A stretch of DNA of 64,000 bases, taken from the NCBI GenBank assembly GCA_945878845.1, contig CAMCUB010000001.1, positions 156,116 to 220,115 of the forward strand. Reading direction: 5' to 3'. Each line of letters starts with the position of its first letter. Within the stretch, counting starts at the first letter, position 1. Made by a program: the position numbers and the translations under genes. Of this stretch, positions 1-7,897 are shown in pieces. Under the pieces are notes generated by a model. The model ran no database searches. It saw only the letters and a program-made list of their open reading frames with translations, and was not told where the DNA came from. Source of the stretch: Erythrobacter sanguineus (GTDB taxonomy: Bacteria; Pseudomonadota; Alphaproteobacteria; Sphingomonadales; Sphingomonadaceae).

Positions 1-173
1 GGCGGCGCAGCGCGCTGCTGCTCGATCATGCGCTGGGGCTGGGGGCGGGGCATGACCCTGCGCTCCTCGACCTGCGCCTGCGCGCGGCGCGGGCGCTGGA
101 CGATAGCGACGCGGCCGAGCGCTTTGCCGGGCTGCTCGCCGAAGTGCGTCCGCGCAGCCTGACGGCGAAATAG
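1..173 (+). CDS. 3' end of an unidentified gene (partial)
   Basis: One reading frame is open from the window edge to a TAG at 171-173. It encodes about 56 residues rich in Leu, Ala and Arg that end in SLTAK. The pattern of short amphipathic stretches would suit the end of a helical repeat protein, but no family is recognisable from the fragment. The start lies outside the window, so the function is unknown. It precedes the transporter gene at 226 on the same strand with a gap of about 50 bases. Confidence 0.5.
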   Translation, partial: RRSALLLDHALGLGAGHDPALLDLRLRAARALDDSDAAERFAGLLAEVRPRSLTAK

Positions 174-225
174 GTCGCAAGCGCGCTCGACAAGGCCATG
201 CGGGGAGGGCAGGGACGCCCCATCC

Positions 226-1197
226 ATGCCCCGCCTTCTACAAATCTTCCCCTTCCTGCGCGACCCGATGATCGCCGTGCTGGTGATCGCGACCACGCTC
301 GCGCTGGTGCTTCCGGCCGCGGGCGAGGCGCGGGCGACCGCGACCACGGTCTCCAATGTCGGGATCTTCGTGCTGTTCCTCGTCAACGGCATGCGCATCC
401 GCCGCTCCGAGATCGCGCGGGGGCTGGCCAATTGGCGCTATTTCGGGCCGCTGATGCTGTTCGTGTTCGGCGCGATGACGCTGCTCGGCCTCGGCTTCGG
501 GTGGCTGGCGGGCGCGGTGCTGCCGCCGCTGGTGGCGCTGGGCTTCGTGTTCCTCGGTTGTCTGCCTTCAACCGTGCAATCGGCGACCTCCTATACCAGC
601 CTTGCGGGCGGCAATGTCGCGCTCTCGGTGGTCGGCGCGGCGCTGATCAACATCGCGGGCGTTGCGGTCAGCGCGCCGCTGTTTGCGCTCGTCGGCGGAG
701 TGGGGGCAGGCGAGATCGGGGGCGAGGCGATCCTGCGGATTTTCCTGATCCTCGTCCTGCCTTTCGCCATCGGGCAGGCGGTGCAGGATCGCTTCATCGA
801 CAAGCTGATCGCCCACAAGGCGACGGCCGCCTGGCTTGACCGGTCGGTGATCGGGATCGCGGTCTATGTCGCCTTCTCGGGTGCGGTCGAGCAGGGGCTG
901 GCAACGATGTTCTCAGGCGCCGACTGGGCCGCGCTAGTGGTGCTGGTTCTGGCGATGCTGGGGCTGGCGTTGGGTGCGGCGTGGGGCGCAGGCGGAATGC
1001 TGGGCTTGGCGCGCGGTGATGGGATCGCGTTCCTCTTCGCCGGCTCGCAAAAGAGCGTCGCGATCGGCGCGCCGCTTGCAGCGATCCTGTTTCCGCCCGC
1101 GAGCGCCGGTTTCGTGATCGCGCCGCTGCTGCTTTATCACCTGGCGCAGCTGGTGCTGGCCGCACCGCTGGCGATGCGGTTAGCGAAGAACGCTTAG
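226..1197 (+). CDS. Bile acid:sodium symporter (BASS/SBF-like) family transporter
   Basis: This 323-residue protein is very hydrophobic, with about nine or ten membrane segments. It resembles the YfeH/Rch1-type branch of the bile acid:sodium symporter superfamily. The segment LPSTVQSA at residues 113-120 and GGNVALS around 128-134 fit the conserved discontinuous-helix regions of this family. It is an inner-membrane transporter, probably sodium-coupled and carrying an organic anion, but the substrate cannot be read from sequence. The start at 226 gives a natural N-terminus. The gene ends tail to tail with panB, and the two stop codons overlap. Confidence 0.8.
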   Translation: MPRLLQIFPFLRDPMIAVLVIATTLALVLPAAGEARATATTVSNVGIFVLFLVNGMRIRRSEIARGLANWRYFGPLMLFVFGAMTLLGLGFGWLAGAVLPPLVALGFVFLGCLPSTVQSATSYTSLAGGNVALSVVGAALINIAGVAVSAPLFALVGGVGAGEIGGEAILRIFLILVLPFAIGQAVQDRFIDKLIAHKATAAWLDRSVIGIAVYVAFSGAVEQGLATMFSGADWAALVVLVLAMLGLALGAAWGAGGMLGLARGDGIAFLFAGSQKSVAIGAPLAAILFPPASAGFVIAPLLLYHLAQLVLAAPLAMRLAKNA

Positions 1198-2066
1198 GCC
1201 TTGGGCTGGTAGGTCTGGTCTTCGGTTGGGAAGCTACGCGCCCGCACTTCCTCGGCATATTTCGCCACCGTCCGGTCGATGACCCCGGCGATATCCTCGT
1301 AGCGCTTTACGAAGCGCGGCACCCGCTCGAACATGCCGAGCATGTCCTCGGTCACCAGCACCTGCCCGTCGCACTGGGCCGAGGCGCCGATGCCGATGGT
1401 GGGGCAGGCGACCGCCTTGGTGGCAGCGATGGCGATGGGTTCGACCACGCCCTCGATGACGATGGCGAAGGCCCCCGCTTCATCCAGCGAAACGGCGTCG
1501 GAGACGATCTTCTCCGCCTCGGCGTCCGAGCGTCCGCGCGCGCCGTAGCCGCCGAGCACGTTGACCGCCTGCGGGGTGAGGCCGACATGCCCCATCACCG
1601 GAATGCCCCGGCTGTTGAGGAAGGCGACCGTCGGCGCCATCGCCGCCCCGCCTTCAAGCTTCACCGCAGCAGCCCCGGTCTGCTTCATCAGATAGGCCGC
1701 GCTCTCGAAGGCCTGCTCGGGCGAGGCCTCGTAGCTGCCGAAAGGCATATCGATCACCACCACCGAATGATACGAGCCGCGCACCACCGCCGCGCCGTGG
1801 TTGGCCATCATTTCGAGCGTCACCGGCACGGTCGAGGGCAGGCCGTAGATCACCTGGCCGAGGGAATCGCCCACCAGCAAGAGGTCGCAATGCGCATCGA
1901 GCAGCTGCGCCTGACGCGCGGTATAGGCGGTGAGCATCACCAGCGGCTCGCCCGTCACCCCGTCGGTCTTGCGCGCCCGGATTGCTGGCACGGTGAGCCG
2001 CCGCATCGGGGCCGGGGTGGGGTTGGCGCGGCTCGTGCTGGTGTCGAGCTGGAAGGTCGTGGACAT
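1194..2066 (-). CDS. panB: 3-methyl-2-oxobutanoate hydroxymethyltransferase
   Basis: PanB transfers a hydroxymethyl group from methylenetetrahydrofolate to 2-oxoisovalerate, giving ketopantoate for pantothenate and CoA synthesis in the cytoplasm. The 290-residue protein shows the family's metal-binding stretches: VGDSLG at residues 65-70, DMPFGSY at 106-112 and KLEGG at 136-140. The start at 2066 was chosen because the reading frame upstream of it is compositionally non-coding and PanB proteins begin near this point. It is convergent with the transporter gene and divergent from the permease gene at 2260. No panC lies beside it. The ilvBNC genes, which make its substrate, are elsewhere in the window. 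Confidence 0.95.
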   Translation of the reverse strand: MSTTFQLDTSTSRANPTPAPMRRLTVPAIRARKTDGVTGEPLVMLTAYTARQAQLLDAHCDLLLVGDSLGQVIYGLPSTVPVTLEMMANHGAAVVRGSYHSVVVIDMPFGSYEASPEQAFESAAYLMKQTGAAAVKLEGGAAMAPTVAFLNSRGIPVMGHVGLTPQAVNVLGGYGARGRSDAEAEKIVSDAVSLDEAGAFAIVIEGVVEPIAIAATKAVACPTIGIGASAQCDGQVLVTEDMLGMFERVPRFVKRYEDIAGVIDRTVAKYAEEVRARSFPTEDQTYQPKA

Positions 2067-2259
2067 GGCCGAGGGTCTAGCGCCTGCGCGCTCCGGGGGA
2101 AAGCCCATGCATTGCCGCTTGTCTTGTCTGCATGTTGCGCTAGCGTGACGCCCTGACGATTGCGCGGGGGGATCTTGCGCGATCAGTGGGAGACCTATTC
2201 CAGATGTTTCTTGATCGGGTAATGCCGCGCGCCGCGCTGGCGTGCAGGGGGAACGGCTA

Positions 2260-3819
2260 ATGGCCAGCAAACCGAACCGCTCCTTTGTCGAACGGATGTT
2301 CGCGAGGAAATCGATCGCTCAGGTGCAGCGCGAGACCCAGAACAGCGAGCTCAAGCGCTCGCTCGGCAAGTGGAACCTGCTGCTGCTGGGCGTGGGCTGC
2401 ATCATCGGGGCGGGCATCTTCGTTCGCACCGGCAGCGCCGCAGCGCTCCACGCGGGGCCGGCGGTGCTGCTGAGCTTCGTCGTCGCCGGGATTGTCTGCG
2501 CCTTTGCCGGCTTGTGCTATGCCGAATTGTCCTCGACCCTGCCGGTCTCGGGCTCGGCCTATACCTATGGCTACACCACGCTGGGTGAATTCGTTGCGTG
2601 GACGATGGGCGTGCTGCTGCTGCTCGAATACGGGATCGCGGCAGCGGTCGTCGCGGTGGGGTGGGGCGGCTATGTCGTCAGCCTGCTCGCCGACTTCGGC
2701 TTGCAGATCCCGCCGCAGCTGACCGGGCCCACCGGCTACACGCTCATGCGTGACGGCGCGCCGGTGCTGGTCGATGGCCAGGCGGTCACCACGATCTTCA
2801 ACCTGCCCGCCTTCCTGATCTGCATCGCGCTGTCGATGCTGTTGGTGCTCGGTGTGTCGGAATCGGCCAAGGTCAACAACATCATCGTCGCCATCAAGGT
2901 GAGCGTGCTGGCGGCCTTCATCGCGGTCGGCGGGATGATCGTGCTGACCAACCTGCCCGAGCTCATCGCCACCAACTGGACGCCCTTCATCCCCGAGAAC
3001 ACCGGCCCTGGCGAGTTCGGGGTCGACGGGATCATGCGCGCGGCCTCGATCGTGTTCTTCGCCTATATCGGTTTCGAGGCGGTCTCGACCGCCGGGCAGG
3101 AAGCCAAGGACCCGGCCAAGGATATGCCCTTCGGCATCATCGGCAGCCTCGTGGTGTGCACCGTGATCTACATGCTGGTCGCCGCGATCATGACGCTGCT
3201 GGTGCCTTACAACACCCTCAACGTCCCCGATCCGGTGGCGGTGGTGGTCGATGCCTTCGGCCCGCAATGGGGCTGGCTCGCCAAGATCATCAAGGTCGGT
3301 GCGATCATCGGTCTGACCTCGGTGGTGCTGGTGCTGATGTATGGCCAGACCCGCATCTTCTACACCATGGCACGCGACGGCCTGCTGCCGCACATCTTTG
3401 CAAGGGTGCACCCCAAGTACCAGACGCCATGGATCAACACGCTGCTGGTCGGGCTGATCACGGCGTGTGCGGCCGGGTTCCTCGACATCAACCTCCTGGG
3501 CGATGCGACTTCGGTCGGCACGCTGGCGGCCTTCGCCATCGTGTGCCTCTCGGTGATCTACCTGCGCCGCGCCGCGCCGGAGTTGCCGCGCGGGTTCAAG
3601 GTGCCGTTCTATCCGGTGCTGCCGATCCTCGGGATCCTGTCCTGTGGCTACCTGATCACCACGGTGCCGCTGCAGGTGTTGGGGCTGTTCTTCATCTATC
3701 TCGCGGTGGGGATGGTGATCTACTTCTTCTACGGTATCCACTTCTCGAACCTGCAGACTGGGCGGGATCAGGATGAAGGGCCGGATATGGGCGAATTCCC
3801 GGGACCGGTGGTCGACTGA
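2260..3819 (+). CDS. APC-family amino acid permease
   Basis: This 519-residue inner-membrane protein has about 12 hydrophobic segments. The first holds the amino-acid/polyamine/organocation signature IIGAGIFV. The long N-terminal cytoplasmic stretch and overall form resemble the cationic amino acid transporter (YhdG/CAT) branch, but the substrate is a guess. The ATG at 2260 is preferred over the upstream GTG at 2242 because AGGGGGAA lies at ribosome-binding distance before it. The 193-base region shared with panB must hold both promoters, and I see no clear operator there. A hairpin terminator follows the gene. Confidence 0.85.
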   Translation: MASKPNRSFVERMFARKSIAQVQRETQNSELKRSLGKWNLLLLGVGCIIGAGIFVRTGSAAALHAGPAVLLSFVVAGIVCAFAGLCYAELSSTLPVSGSAYTYGYTTLGEFVAWTMGVLLLLEYGIAAAVVAVGWGGYVVSLLADFGLQIPPQLTGPTGYTLMRDGAPVLVDGQAVTTIFNLPAFLICIALSMLLVLGVSESAKVNNIIVAIKVSVLAAFIAVGGMIVLTNLPELIATNWTPFIPENTGPGEFGVDGIMRAASIVFFAYIGFEAVSTAGQEAKDPAKDMPFGIIGSLVVCTVIYMLVAAIMTLLVPYNTLNVPDPVAVVVDAFGPQWGWLAKIIKVGAIIGLTSVVLVLMYGQTRIFYTMARDGLLPHIFARVHPKYQTPWINTLLVGLITACAAGFLDINLLGDATSVGTLAAFAIVCLSVIYLRRAAPELPRGFKVPFYPVLPILGILSCGYLITTVPLQVLGLFFIYLAVGMVIYFFYGIHFSNLQTGRDQDEGPDMGEFPGPVVD

Positions 3820-3842
3820 CCCCGTCCTTCCGGATGCGCTTC

Positions 3843-3879
3843 AAGGGGCGCGGGGAGCATGTCGCTTCCCGCGCCCTTT
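3843..3879 (+). terminator. Rho-independent-type terminator after the permease gene
   Basis: The stretch AAGGGGCGCGGGGAGC pairs with GCTTCCCGCGCCCTT across a short loop, with one bulge and one wobble pair, and a short T run follows. It lies 24 bases after the permease stop codon and just before the imuA promoter, so it separates the two transcription units. Confidence 0.65.
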
Positions 3880-3883
3880 GCAT

Positions 3884-3918
3884 TTGCAAGCGGGGCGATG
3901 TTGGAACATAATGCGAAC
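3884..3918 (+). promoter_or_regulatory. LexA-controlled promoter of imuA (SOS box 1)
   Basis: A -35-like TTGCAA at 3884-3889 and a -10-like CATAAT at 3907-3912 are separated by exactly 17 bases. The 15-mer GAACATAATGCGAAC at 3904-3918 is a perfect match to the alphaproteobacterial LexA operator, a direct repeat of GAAC spaced by seven bases, and it covers the -10. Bound LexA would therefore block the promoter. The predicted transcript start is within a few bases of the ATG at 3921, so the message would have almost no leader. Confidence 0.85.
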
Positions 3919-3920
3919 AA

Positions 3921-4679
3921 ATGAGTCGTTCCACCATGTTCTCCAAGCCGTCACCCGCCCGCGTGTTGTCGCGCCCCTTGCCCGAGCCGCGCTGGCGGCC
4001 GGGCCTCACTGCGCAGCCGTTCCACTCGGAAGTCTTCGCGCCCGCCAATGAGGCGAGCGGGGCGGGGCTGGCGCTGGCGCTGGCGCGCGATGCCCTTGCG
4101 GCCTCGGGCGAGGGAGAGGACGCGCGTCAGGTGCTGTGGGTGCAGGACCGCGCGGCGATCCGGAAGGGCGGACGGCCGTGCCTTGCGGGCCTGCCGCCCG
4201 ACCTCGCCCACCGCCTGATCCACGTCGCCGCCGCCACGCCCGAGGATGCGCTCTTCGCACTGGAGGAGGGGCTGAAGTGCCGCGATCTGGCCTGCGTGAT
4301 CGGCGAGATCGCAGGCAACCCCCGCGCGCTGTCCTTCACCGCCTCGCGCCGCCTCAGCCTCACCGCTGAGAAGCATGGCGTGCGGCTGTGGGTGGTGCGC
4401 CTCGACGCCGCGCCCGATCTCTCCTCGGCCCGGATGCGCTGGCAGGCGCGCGCCGCCCCGTCCGCGCCCGGCCGCTGGGACGCGGCCGCCCCCGGCCCTG
4501 CCACCTGGCACGCCGAACTGTTCCGCGCGCGTGCCCACGCGCCGGGTCAATGGAGCCTCAGCGATGACGCAGGAACCCTGCGCCTCGCCAGCGAGCCCGA
4601 CCTCGACACCGCGCCGGATCTTGTCCATCTGGCTCGCCCGACTGTCGGTCGATCGCTGGCGGCGCGCGTCCACGCCTGA
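3921..4679 (+). CDS. imuA: SOS mutagenesis protein ImuA
   Basis: ImuA is the RecA/SulA-like partner of ImuB and DnaE2 in damage-induced translesion synthesis. The 252-residue protein has the expected shape: a proline-rich N-terminus, then a RecA-fold-like core with LWVQDRAAIRKGG and the segment ending in CRDLACVIGEI, then a variable C-terminus ending in a segment rich in Ala and Arg. The start at 3921 lies three bases after the LexA box. A second in-frame ATG at 3936 is possible. The last 116 bases overlap the assigned start of imuB, which implies coupled translation of the two genes. Confidence 0.85.
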   Translation: MSRSTMFSKPSPARVLSRPLPEPRWRPGLTAQPFHSEVFAPANEASGAGLALALARDALAASGEGEDARQVLWVQDRAAIRKGGRPCLAGLPPDLAHRLIHVAAATPEDALFALEEGLKCRDLACVIGEIAGNPRALSFTASRRLSLTAEKHGVRLWVVRLDAAPDLSSARMRWQARAAPSAPGRWDAAAPGPATWHAELFRARAHAPGQWSLSDDAGTLRLASEPDLDTAPDLVHLARPTVGRSLAARVHA

Positions 4680-6183
4680 GGCCGATAGCGCCCCCACCGC
4701 GCTGATCCTCGAGACCGCGCACGGGCCGCGCATCACTGCGACCAACGCCGCCGGTCTCGCTGCGGGCGCGCGGGCGGGCATGCTGCTCGCCGACGCGCGC
4801 GCGCTGTGCCCCGATCTTGTCGCTATTCCCGCCGATCCCGCAGGTGATCTCGCGGCACTGGAGAAGCTCGCCCTGTGGGCGCAGCGCTGGGGCCCGTGGA
4901 GCGCGCTCGACCCGCCCGATGGTCTGCTGGTCGATGTCACCGGCGCTGCGCACCTGTTCGGGGGCGAGGCGCGATTGCTCAAGGATGTCGCCGCCGCCTT
5001 CACCCAGCGCAGCCTCACCGCCCGTGCCGCCCTCGCGCCGACGGCCGGGGCGGCCTGGGCGCTTTCGCATTACGGACGGGGCGCTGCGATCCTCGCCCCC
5101 GAAGACGATCCGCTGCGCCTGCTCGCCGACCTGCCAGTGGCGGCATTGCGGCTCGACGACGACGTGCTCACCGCGCTGCGCCGCCTCGGGATCAAGCGCC
5201 TCGGCGAACTGGCCGGGGTGAGCGGGGCGGGGGAGGATGATATCGCGCGCGAGGCCGCCGCGCGCGACGCGCTGCGCCGCCGCTTCCGCAACCGCCACTC
5301 GCCCGCCGCCAATCCGCTGCTGCGCCTCGACCAGCTGCTCGGCCGCGTCCCCGAGCCGCTGCTGCCGGTCATCGCCCGCCCGGTGCCGCTGGTCCAGCGC
5401 CGGCTGATGGAGCCGCTGCGCCACCGCGACTTGCTTGACCGCGTGGTCGCGGACCTCGCCGCCGACATGGTCCGCGCGCTCGAGGCGCGGGGGGAGGGGG
5501 CGCGGCGGCTCGAACTGGCGTTGTGGCGGGTCGATGGCGAGGTCCTCACCCGCCGCATCGAGCTTGCCGCCGCCAGCCGCGAGGCGGCGCACATCACCCG
5601 GCTGTTCGCCCAGCGGCTCGACGATGTCGACGCCGGGTTCGGGATCGAGATGGTGCAGCTGCGCGCCAGCTGGAGCGAGCCGCTGCACCTTGATCAAGCC
5701 GATCTCGATGCCGCGGCCGAGGACCACGGCACCGCGCTGGCCGCCTGCATCGACCGGCTGAGCGTGCGACTCGGCCCGCGCGCCGTCACCCGCCCGGTTC
5801 CGCGCGCCAGCCACATCCCCGAACGCGCGCAAGGCTGGCAGCCGCCGCTCGCAGCGGTCCCGCCTGCCCAGGCAGCGCTCGCCTTCCACACCCGCCCGCT
5901 GAAGCTGCTCGACCGGCCCGAGCCGATCGCCGTGCTCCATGCCGCGCCCGACGGCGTCCCCCAGCGCTTCCGCTGGCGGGGCGAGGTGCGCGAGGTGACC
6001 CGCGCCCAGGGGCCCGAACGCATCGCACCCGAATGGTGGCGCGAACGCTCGAGCACGCGCCTGCGCGACTATTACCGGATCGAGGACGCGGCCGGGCGGC
6101 GCTACTGGATCTACCGGCAGGGGCTGATCGGCGACGGACGCGGCGGCGTGCCCGAGTGGTTCCTGCAAGGCCTCTATGCCTGA
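4564..6183 (+). CDS. imuB: ImuB, Y-family DNA polymerase-like protein
   Basis: ImuB is a Y-family-like scaffold that brings DnaE2 to the beta clamp during SOS mutagenesis. The 539-residue protein opens its conserved part with RRILSIWLARL, has VDVTGAAHLFGG in the palm region, and carries RPLKLLDRPEPI near the C-terminus as ImuB proteins do. The catalytic acidic residues of active Y-family enzymes are not present where expected: the N-terminal Asp region reads SIWLARL and the usual Asp-Glu pair reads PDG. This agrees with ImuB being non-catalytic. The ATG at 4564 gives about 17 residues before the conserved start. A TTG inside RRILS is an alternative. Confidence 0.9.
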   Translation: MTQEPCASPASPTSTPRRILSIWLARLSVDRWRRASTPEADSAPTALILETAHGPRITATNAAGLAAGARAGMLLADARALCPDLVAIPADPAGDLAALEKLALWAQRWGPWSALDPPDGLLVDVTGAAHLFGGEARLLKDVAAAFTQRSLTARAALAPTAGAAWALSHYGRGAAILAPEDDPLRLLADLPVAALRLDDDVLTALRRLGIKRLGELAGVSGAGEDDIAREAAARDALRRRFRNRHSPAANPLLRLDQLLGRVPEPLLPVIARPVPLVQRRLMEPLRHRDLLDRVVADLAADMVRALEARGEGARRLELALWRVDGEVLTRRIELAAASREAAHITRLFAQRLDDVDAGFGIEMVQLRASWSEPLHLDQADLDAAAEDHGTALAACIDRLSVRLGPRAVTRPVPRASHIPERAQGWQPPLAAVPPAQAALAFHTRPLKLLDRPEPIAVLHAAPDGVPQRFRWRGEVREVTRAQGPERIAPEWWRERSSTRLRDYYRIEDAAGRRYWIYRQGLIGDGRGGVPEWFLQGLYA

Positions 6184-6235
6184 CACCCGAGTGCCCGCTC
6201 AGCTTTCCTTTACCCATTTGTGCGATGGTGGCTCC

Positions 6236-6568
6236 ATGAACCTGAACTCGATCCCTCGCGCTTCGGAGCGTCGGCCGATGCACCTCACGGTCAAGAGCCG
6301 TGTGCGCTCGCGGGTGGTGTTCGTCGATCTCGTCGACCTGTCCGAGGGCGGGTGCAAGATCCGCGCAAAGCCGGGCTTTGCCGAGGTGGGCGACCGGGTG
6401 ACGATGAAGGTCAATGGCATCAACGCGCCGCTCGGGACGATCGCCTGGGTCGAAGGGGGGATGGCCGGGGTCGCCTTCGAGGGCGCCATGCACCCCGCGG
6501 TGATCGATTACCTCGTCGAAGGCGGCGCCATGCGCGACACCGATCCGATGCTGCGCCGGATCTACTGA
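6236..6568 (+). CDS. PilZ domain protein
   Basis: This 110-residue protein is a single PilZ domain, the usual bacterial receptor for cyclic di-GMP. The two binding motifs look intact: R8-x3-R12 in RASER and D34-L-S36-E-G-G39, about 22 residues apart. It begins 52 bases after imuB on the same strand and ends before the second LexA-controlled promoter. It is therefore probably transcribed with imuAB. A role in the DNA damage response would be new to me. It could equally be an unrelated gene that happens to lie in the operon. Confidence 0.8.
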   Translation: MNLNSIPRASERRPMHLTVKSRVRSRVVFVDLVDLSEGGCKIRAKPGFAEVGDRVTMKVNGINAPLGTIAWVEGGMAGVAFEGAMHPAVIDYLVEGGAMRDTDPMLRRIY

Positions 6569-6600
6569 TCGCAGCCAGGCACCGCTTGCAAGCTTTGCAT

Positions 6601-6633
6601 TTGGCAGGCGAGGCTTTGGAACATATAAGGAAC
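6601..6633 (+). promoter_or_regulatory. Second LexA-controlled promoter (SOS box 2)
   Basis: A -35-like TTGGCA at 6601-6606 and a -10-like TATAAG at 6624-6629 are separated by 17 bases. GAACATATAAGGAAC at 6619-6633 is again a perfect GAAC-N7-GAAC LexA operator over the -10. The block TTTGCATTTG at 6594-6603 is also present before imuA at 3877-3886, so the two promoters look like copies of each other. The first start codon downstream is at 6659. Confidence 0.85.
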
Positions 6634-6658
6634 ACACGAAAGGTGTTCCCCCGTTCCC

Positions 6659-7897
6659 ATGGCCCAGCAATCCCTACGCCAACGCCTCGAAATCCTTGCC
6701 GATGCGGCGAAATATGATGCATCCTGTGCGTCCTCCGGCACGGCGAAGAAGAATTCGCTGGGCGGGAAGGGTGTGGGCTCGACCGAGGGGATGGGGATTT
6801 GCCACGCCTATGCGCCGGATGGGCGCTGCATCTCGCTGCTCAAGATCCTGCTGACCAACCACTGCATCTTCGATTGCCACTACTGCATCAACCGCAAGAG
6901 CTCGAACGTCGCCCGCGCGCGCTTCACCCCGCAGGAGGTGGTTGACCTCACGCTCAATTTCTATCGCCGCAACTATATCGAGGGCCTGTTCCTGTCCTCC
7001 GGCATCGTGCGCAGCGCCAACCACACGATGGAGCAGCTGGTCGAGGTCGCCCGCATCCTGCGCGAGGAGCATGATTTCCGCGGCTATATCCATTTGAAGA
7101 CCATCCCCGAGGCCGATGCCGAGGTGATCCATCAGGCCGGGCTCTATGCCGACCGGGTCTCGATCAATGTCGAACTGCCTACCACCGCCGGGCTGACGCG
7201 GCTCGCGCCCGACAAGAACGCAGGGCAGATCGAGGGCGCGATGGGGCGCACCAAGGCGCGGATCATCGAGGCGAAGGACGAGAGGAAGCGCTTCCGCCAC
7301 GCGCCGCGCTTTGCGCCCGCAGGCCAATCGACCCAGATGATCGTCGGCGCGGACGATGCCAATGATACCGCGATCATCGGCAAGGCGAGCCGGCTCTATG
7401 GCACTTTCGGGCTGCGGCGGGTCTATTACAGCGCCTTCTCGCCGATACCCGATGCCTCCGCGGTGCTGCCGCTCAAGCGCCCGCCCTTGCTGCGCGAACA
7501 CCGGCTCTACCAGTCCGACTGGCTGATGCGCTTCTATGGTTTCGCGCCTGAGGAGGTGGCCGACGCGGCCGAGGCGGACGGCAATCTGCCGCTCGACATC
7601 GACCCCAAGCTCGCCTGGGCGCTGAAGTTCCGCGAGAGCTTTCCGGTCGACGTCAACCGCGCGCCCAGGGAGCTGCTGCTGAGGGTGCCAGGGCTCGGCA
7701 CCAAGGCGGTCGCGCGCATCCTCGCCTCGCGGCGGCACCGGACATTGCGCTTGGACGATGTGGGGCGGCTGACGGCGTCGCTCGCCAAGGTGCGGCCCTT
7801 CATCTGCGCGCTCGACTGGCGGCCGACACTGCTCACCGACCGCGCCGACTTGCGGGTGCTGATCGTGCCGAAGTCCGAGCAGCTGGAGCTGTTCTGA
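6659..7897 (+). CDS. Radical SAM protein, putative DNA modification/repair (SplB-related, UDG-linked family)
   Basis: This 412-residue protein belongs to the radical SAM family that is nearly always found next to a DUF4130/UDG gene. The cluster-binding motif CIFDCHYC puts the three Cys at 69, 73 and 76 in a CX3CX2C arrangement, as in spore photoproduct lyase. The C-terminus, around residues 338-360, has a helix-hairpin-helix-like segment LLLRVPGLGTKAVARIL, which would bind DNA. The reaction is unknown; radical repair of a modified base is the obvious guess. Its stop overlaps the start of the next gene by one base, and it lies directly behind LexA box 2. Confidence 0.85.
   Translation: MAQQSLRQRLEILADAAKYDASCASSGTAKKNSLGGKGVGSTEGMGICHAYAPDGRCISLLKILLTNHCIFDCHYCINRKSSNVARARFTPQEVVDLTLNFYRRNYIEGLFLSSGIVRSANHTMEQLVEVARILREEHDFRGYIHLKTIPEADAEVIHQAGLYADRVSINVELPTTAGLTRLAPDKNAGQIEGAMGRTKARIIEAKDERKRFRHAPRFAPAGQSTQMIVGADDANDTAIIGKASRLYGTFGLRRVYYSAFSPIPDASAVLPLKRPPLLREHRLYQSDWLMRFYGFAPEEVADAAEADGNLPLDIDPKLAWALKFRESFPVDVNRAPRELLLRVPGLGTKAVARILASRRHRTLRLDDVGRLTASLAKVRPFICALDWRPTLLTDRADLRVLIVPKSEQLELF

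Noticed and set aside
2067..2259. Possible riboswitch between panB and the amino acid permease
   Set aside because: I looked for known aptamer cores and strong nested stems and found nothing convincing.
2257..3741. Long open frame of almost 500 codons opposite the permease gene
   Set aside because: Such frames arise in high-GC DNA from the codon bias of the true gene. The product is rich in His, Asp and Arg, has no family resemblance, and the permease is a clear match. The same reasoning removed the other antisense frames.
4564..4679. Frameshift or fusion of imuA and imuB at the 116-base overlap
   Set aside because: Both proteins are complete in separate frames, and the overlap depends only on which imuB start is chosen.
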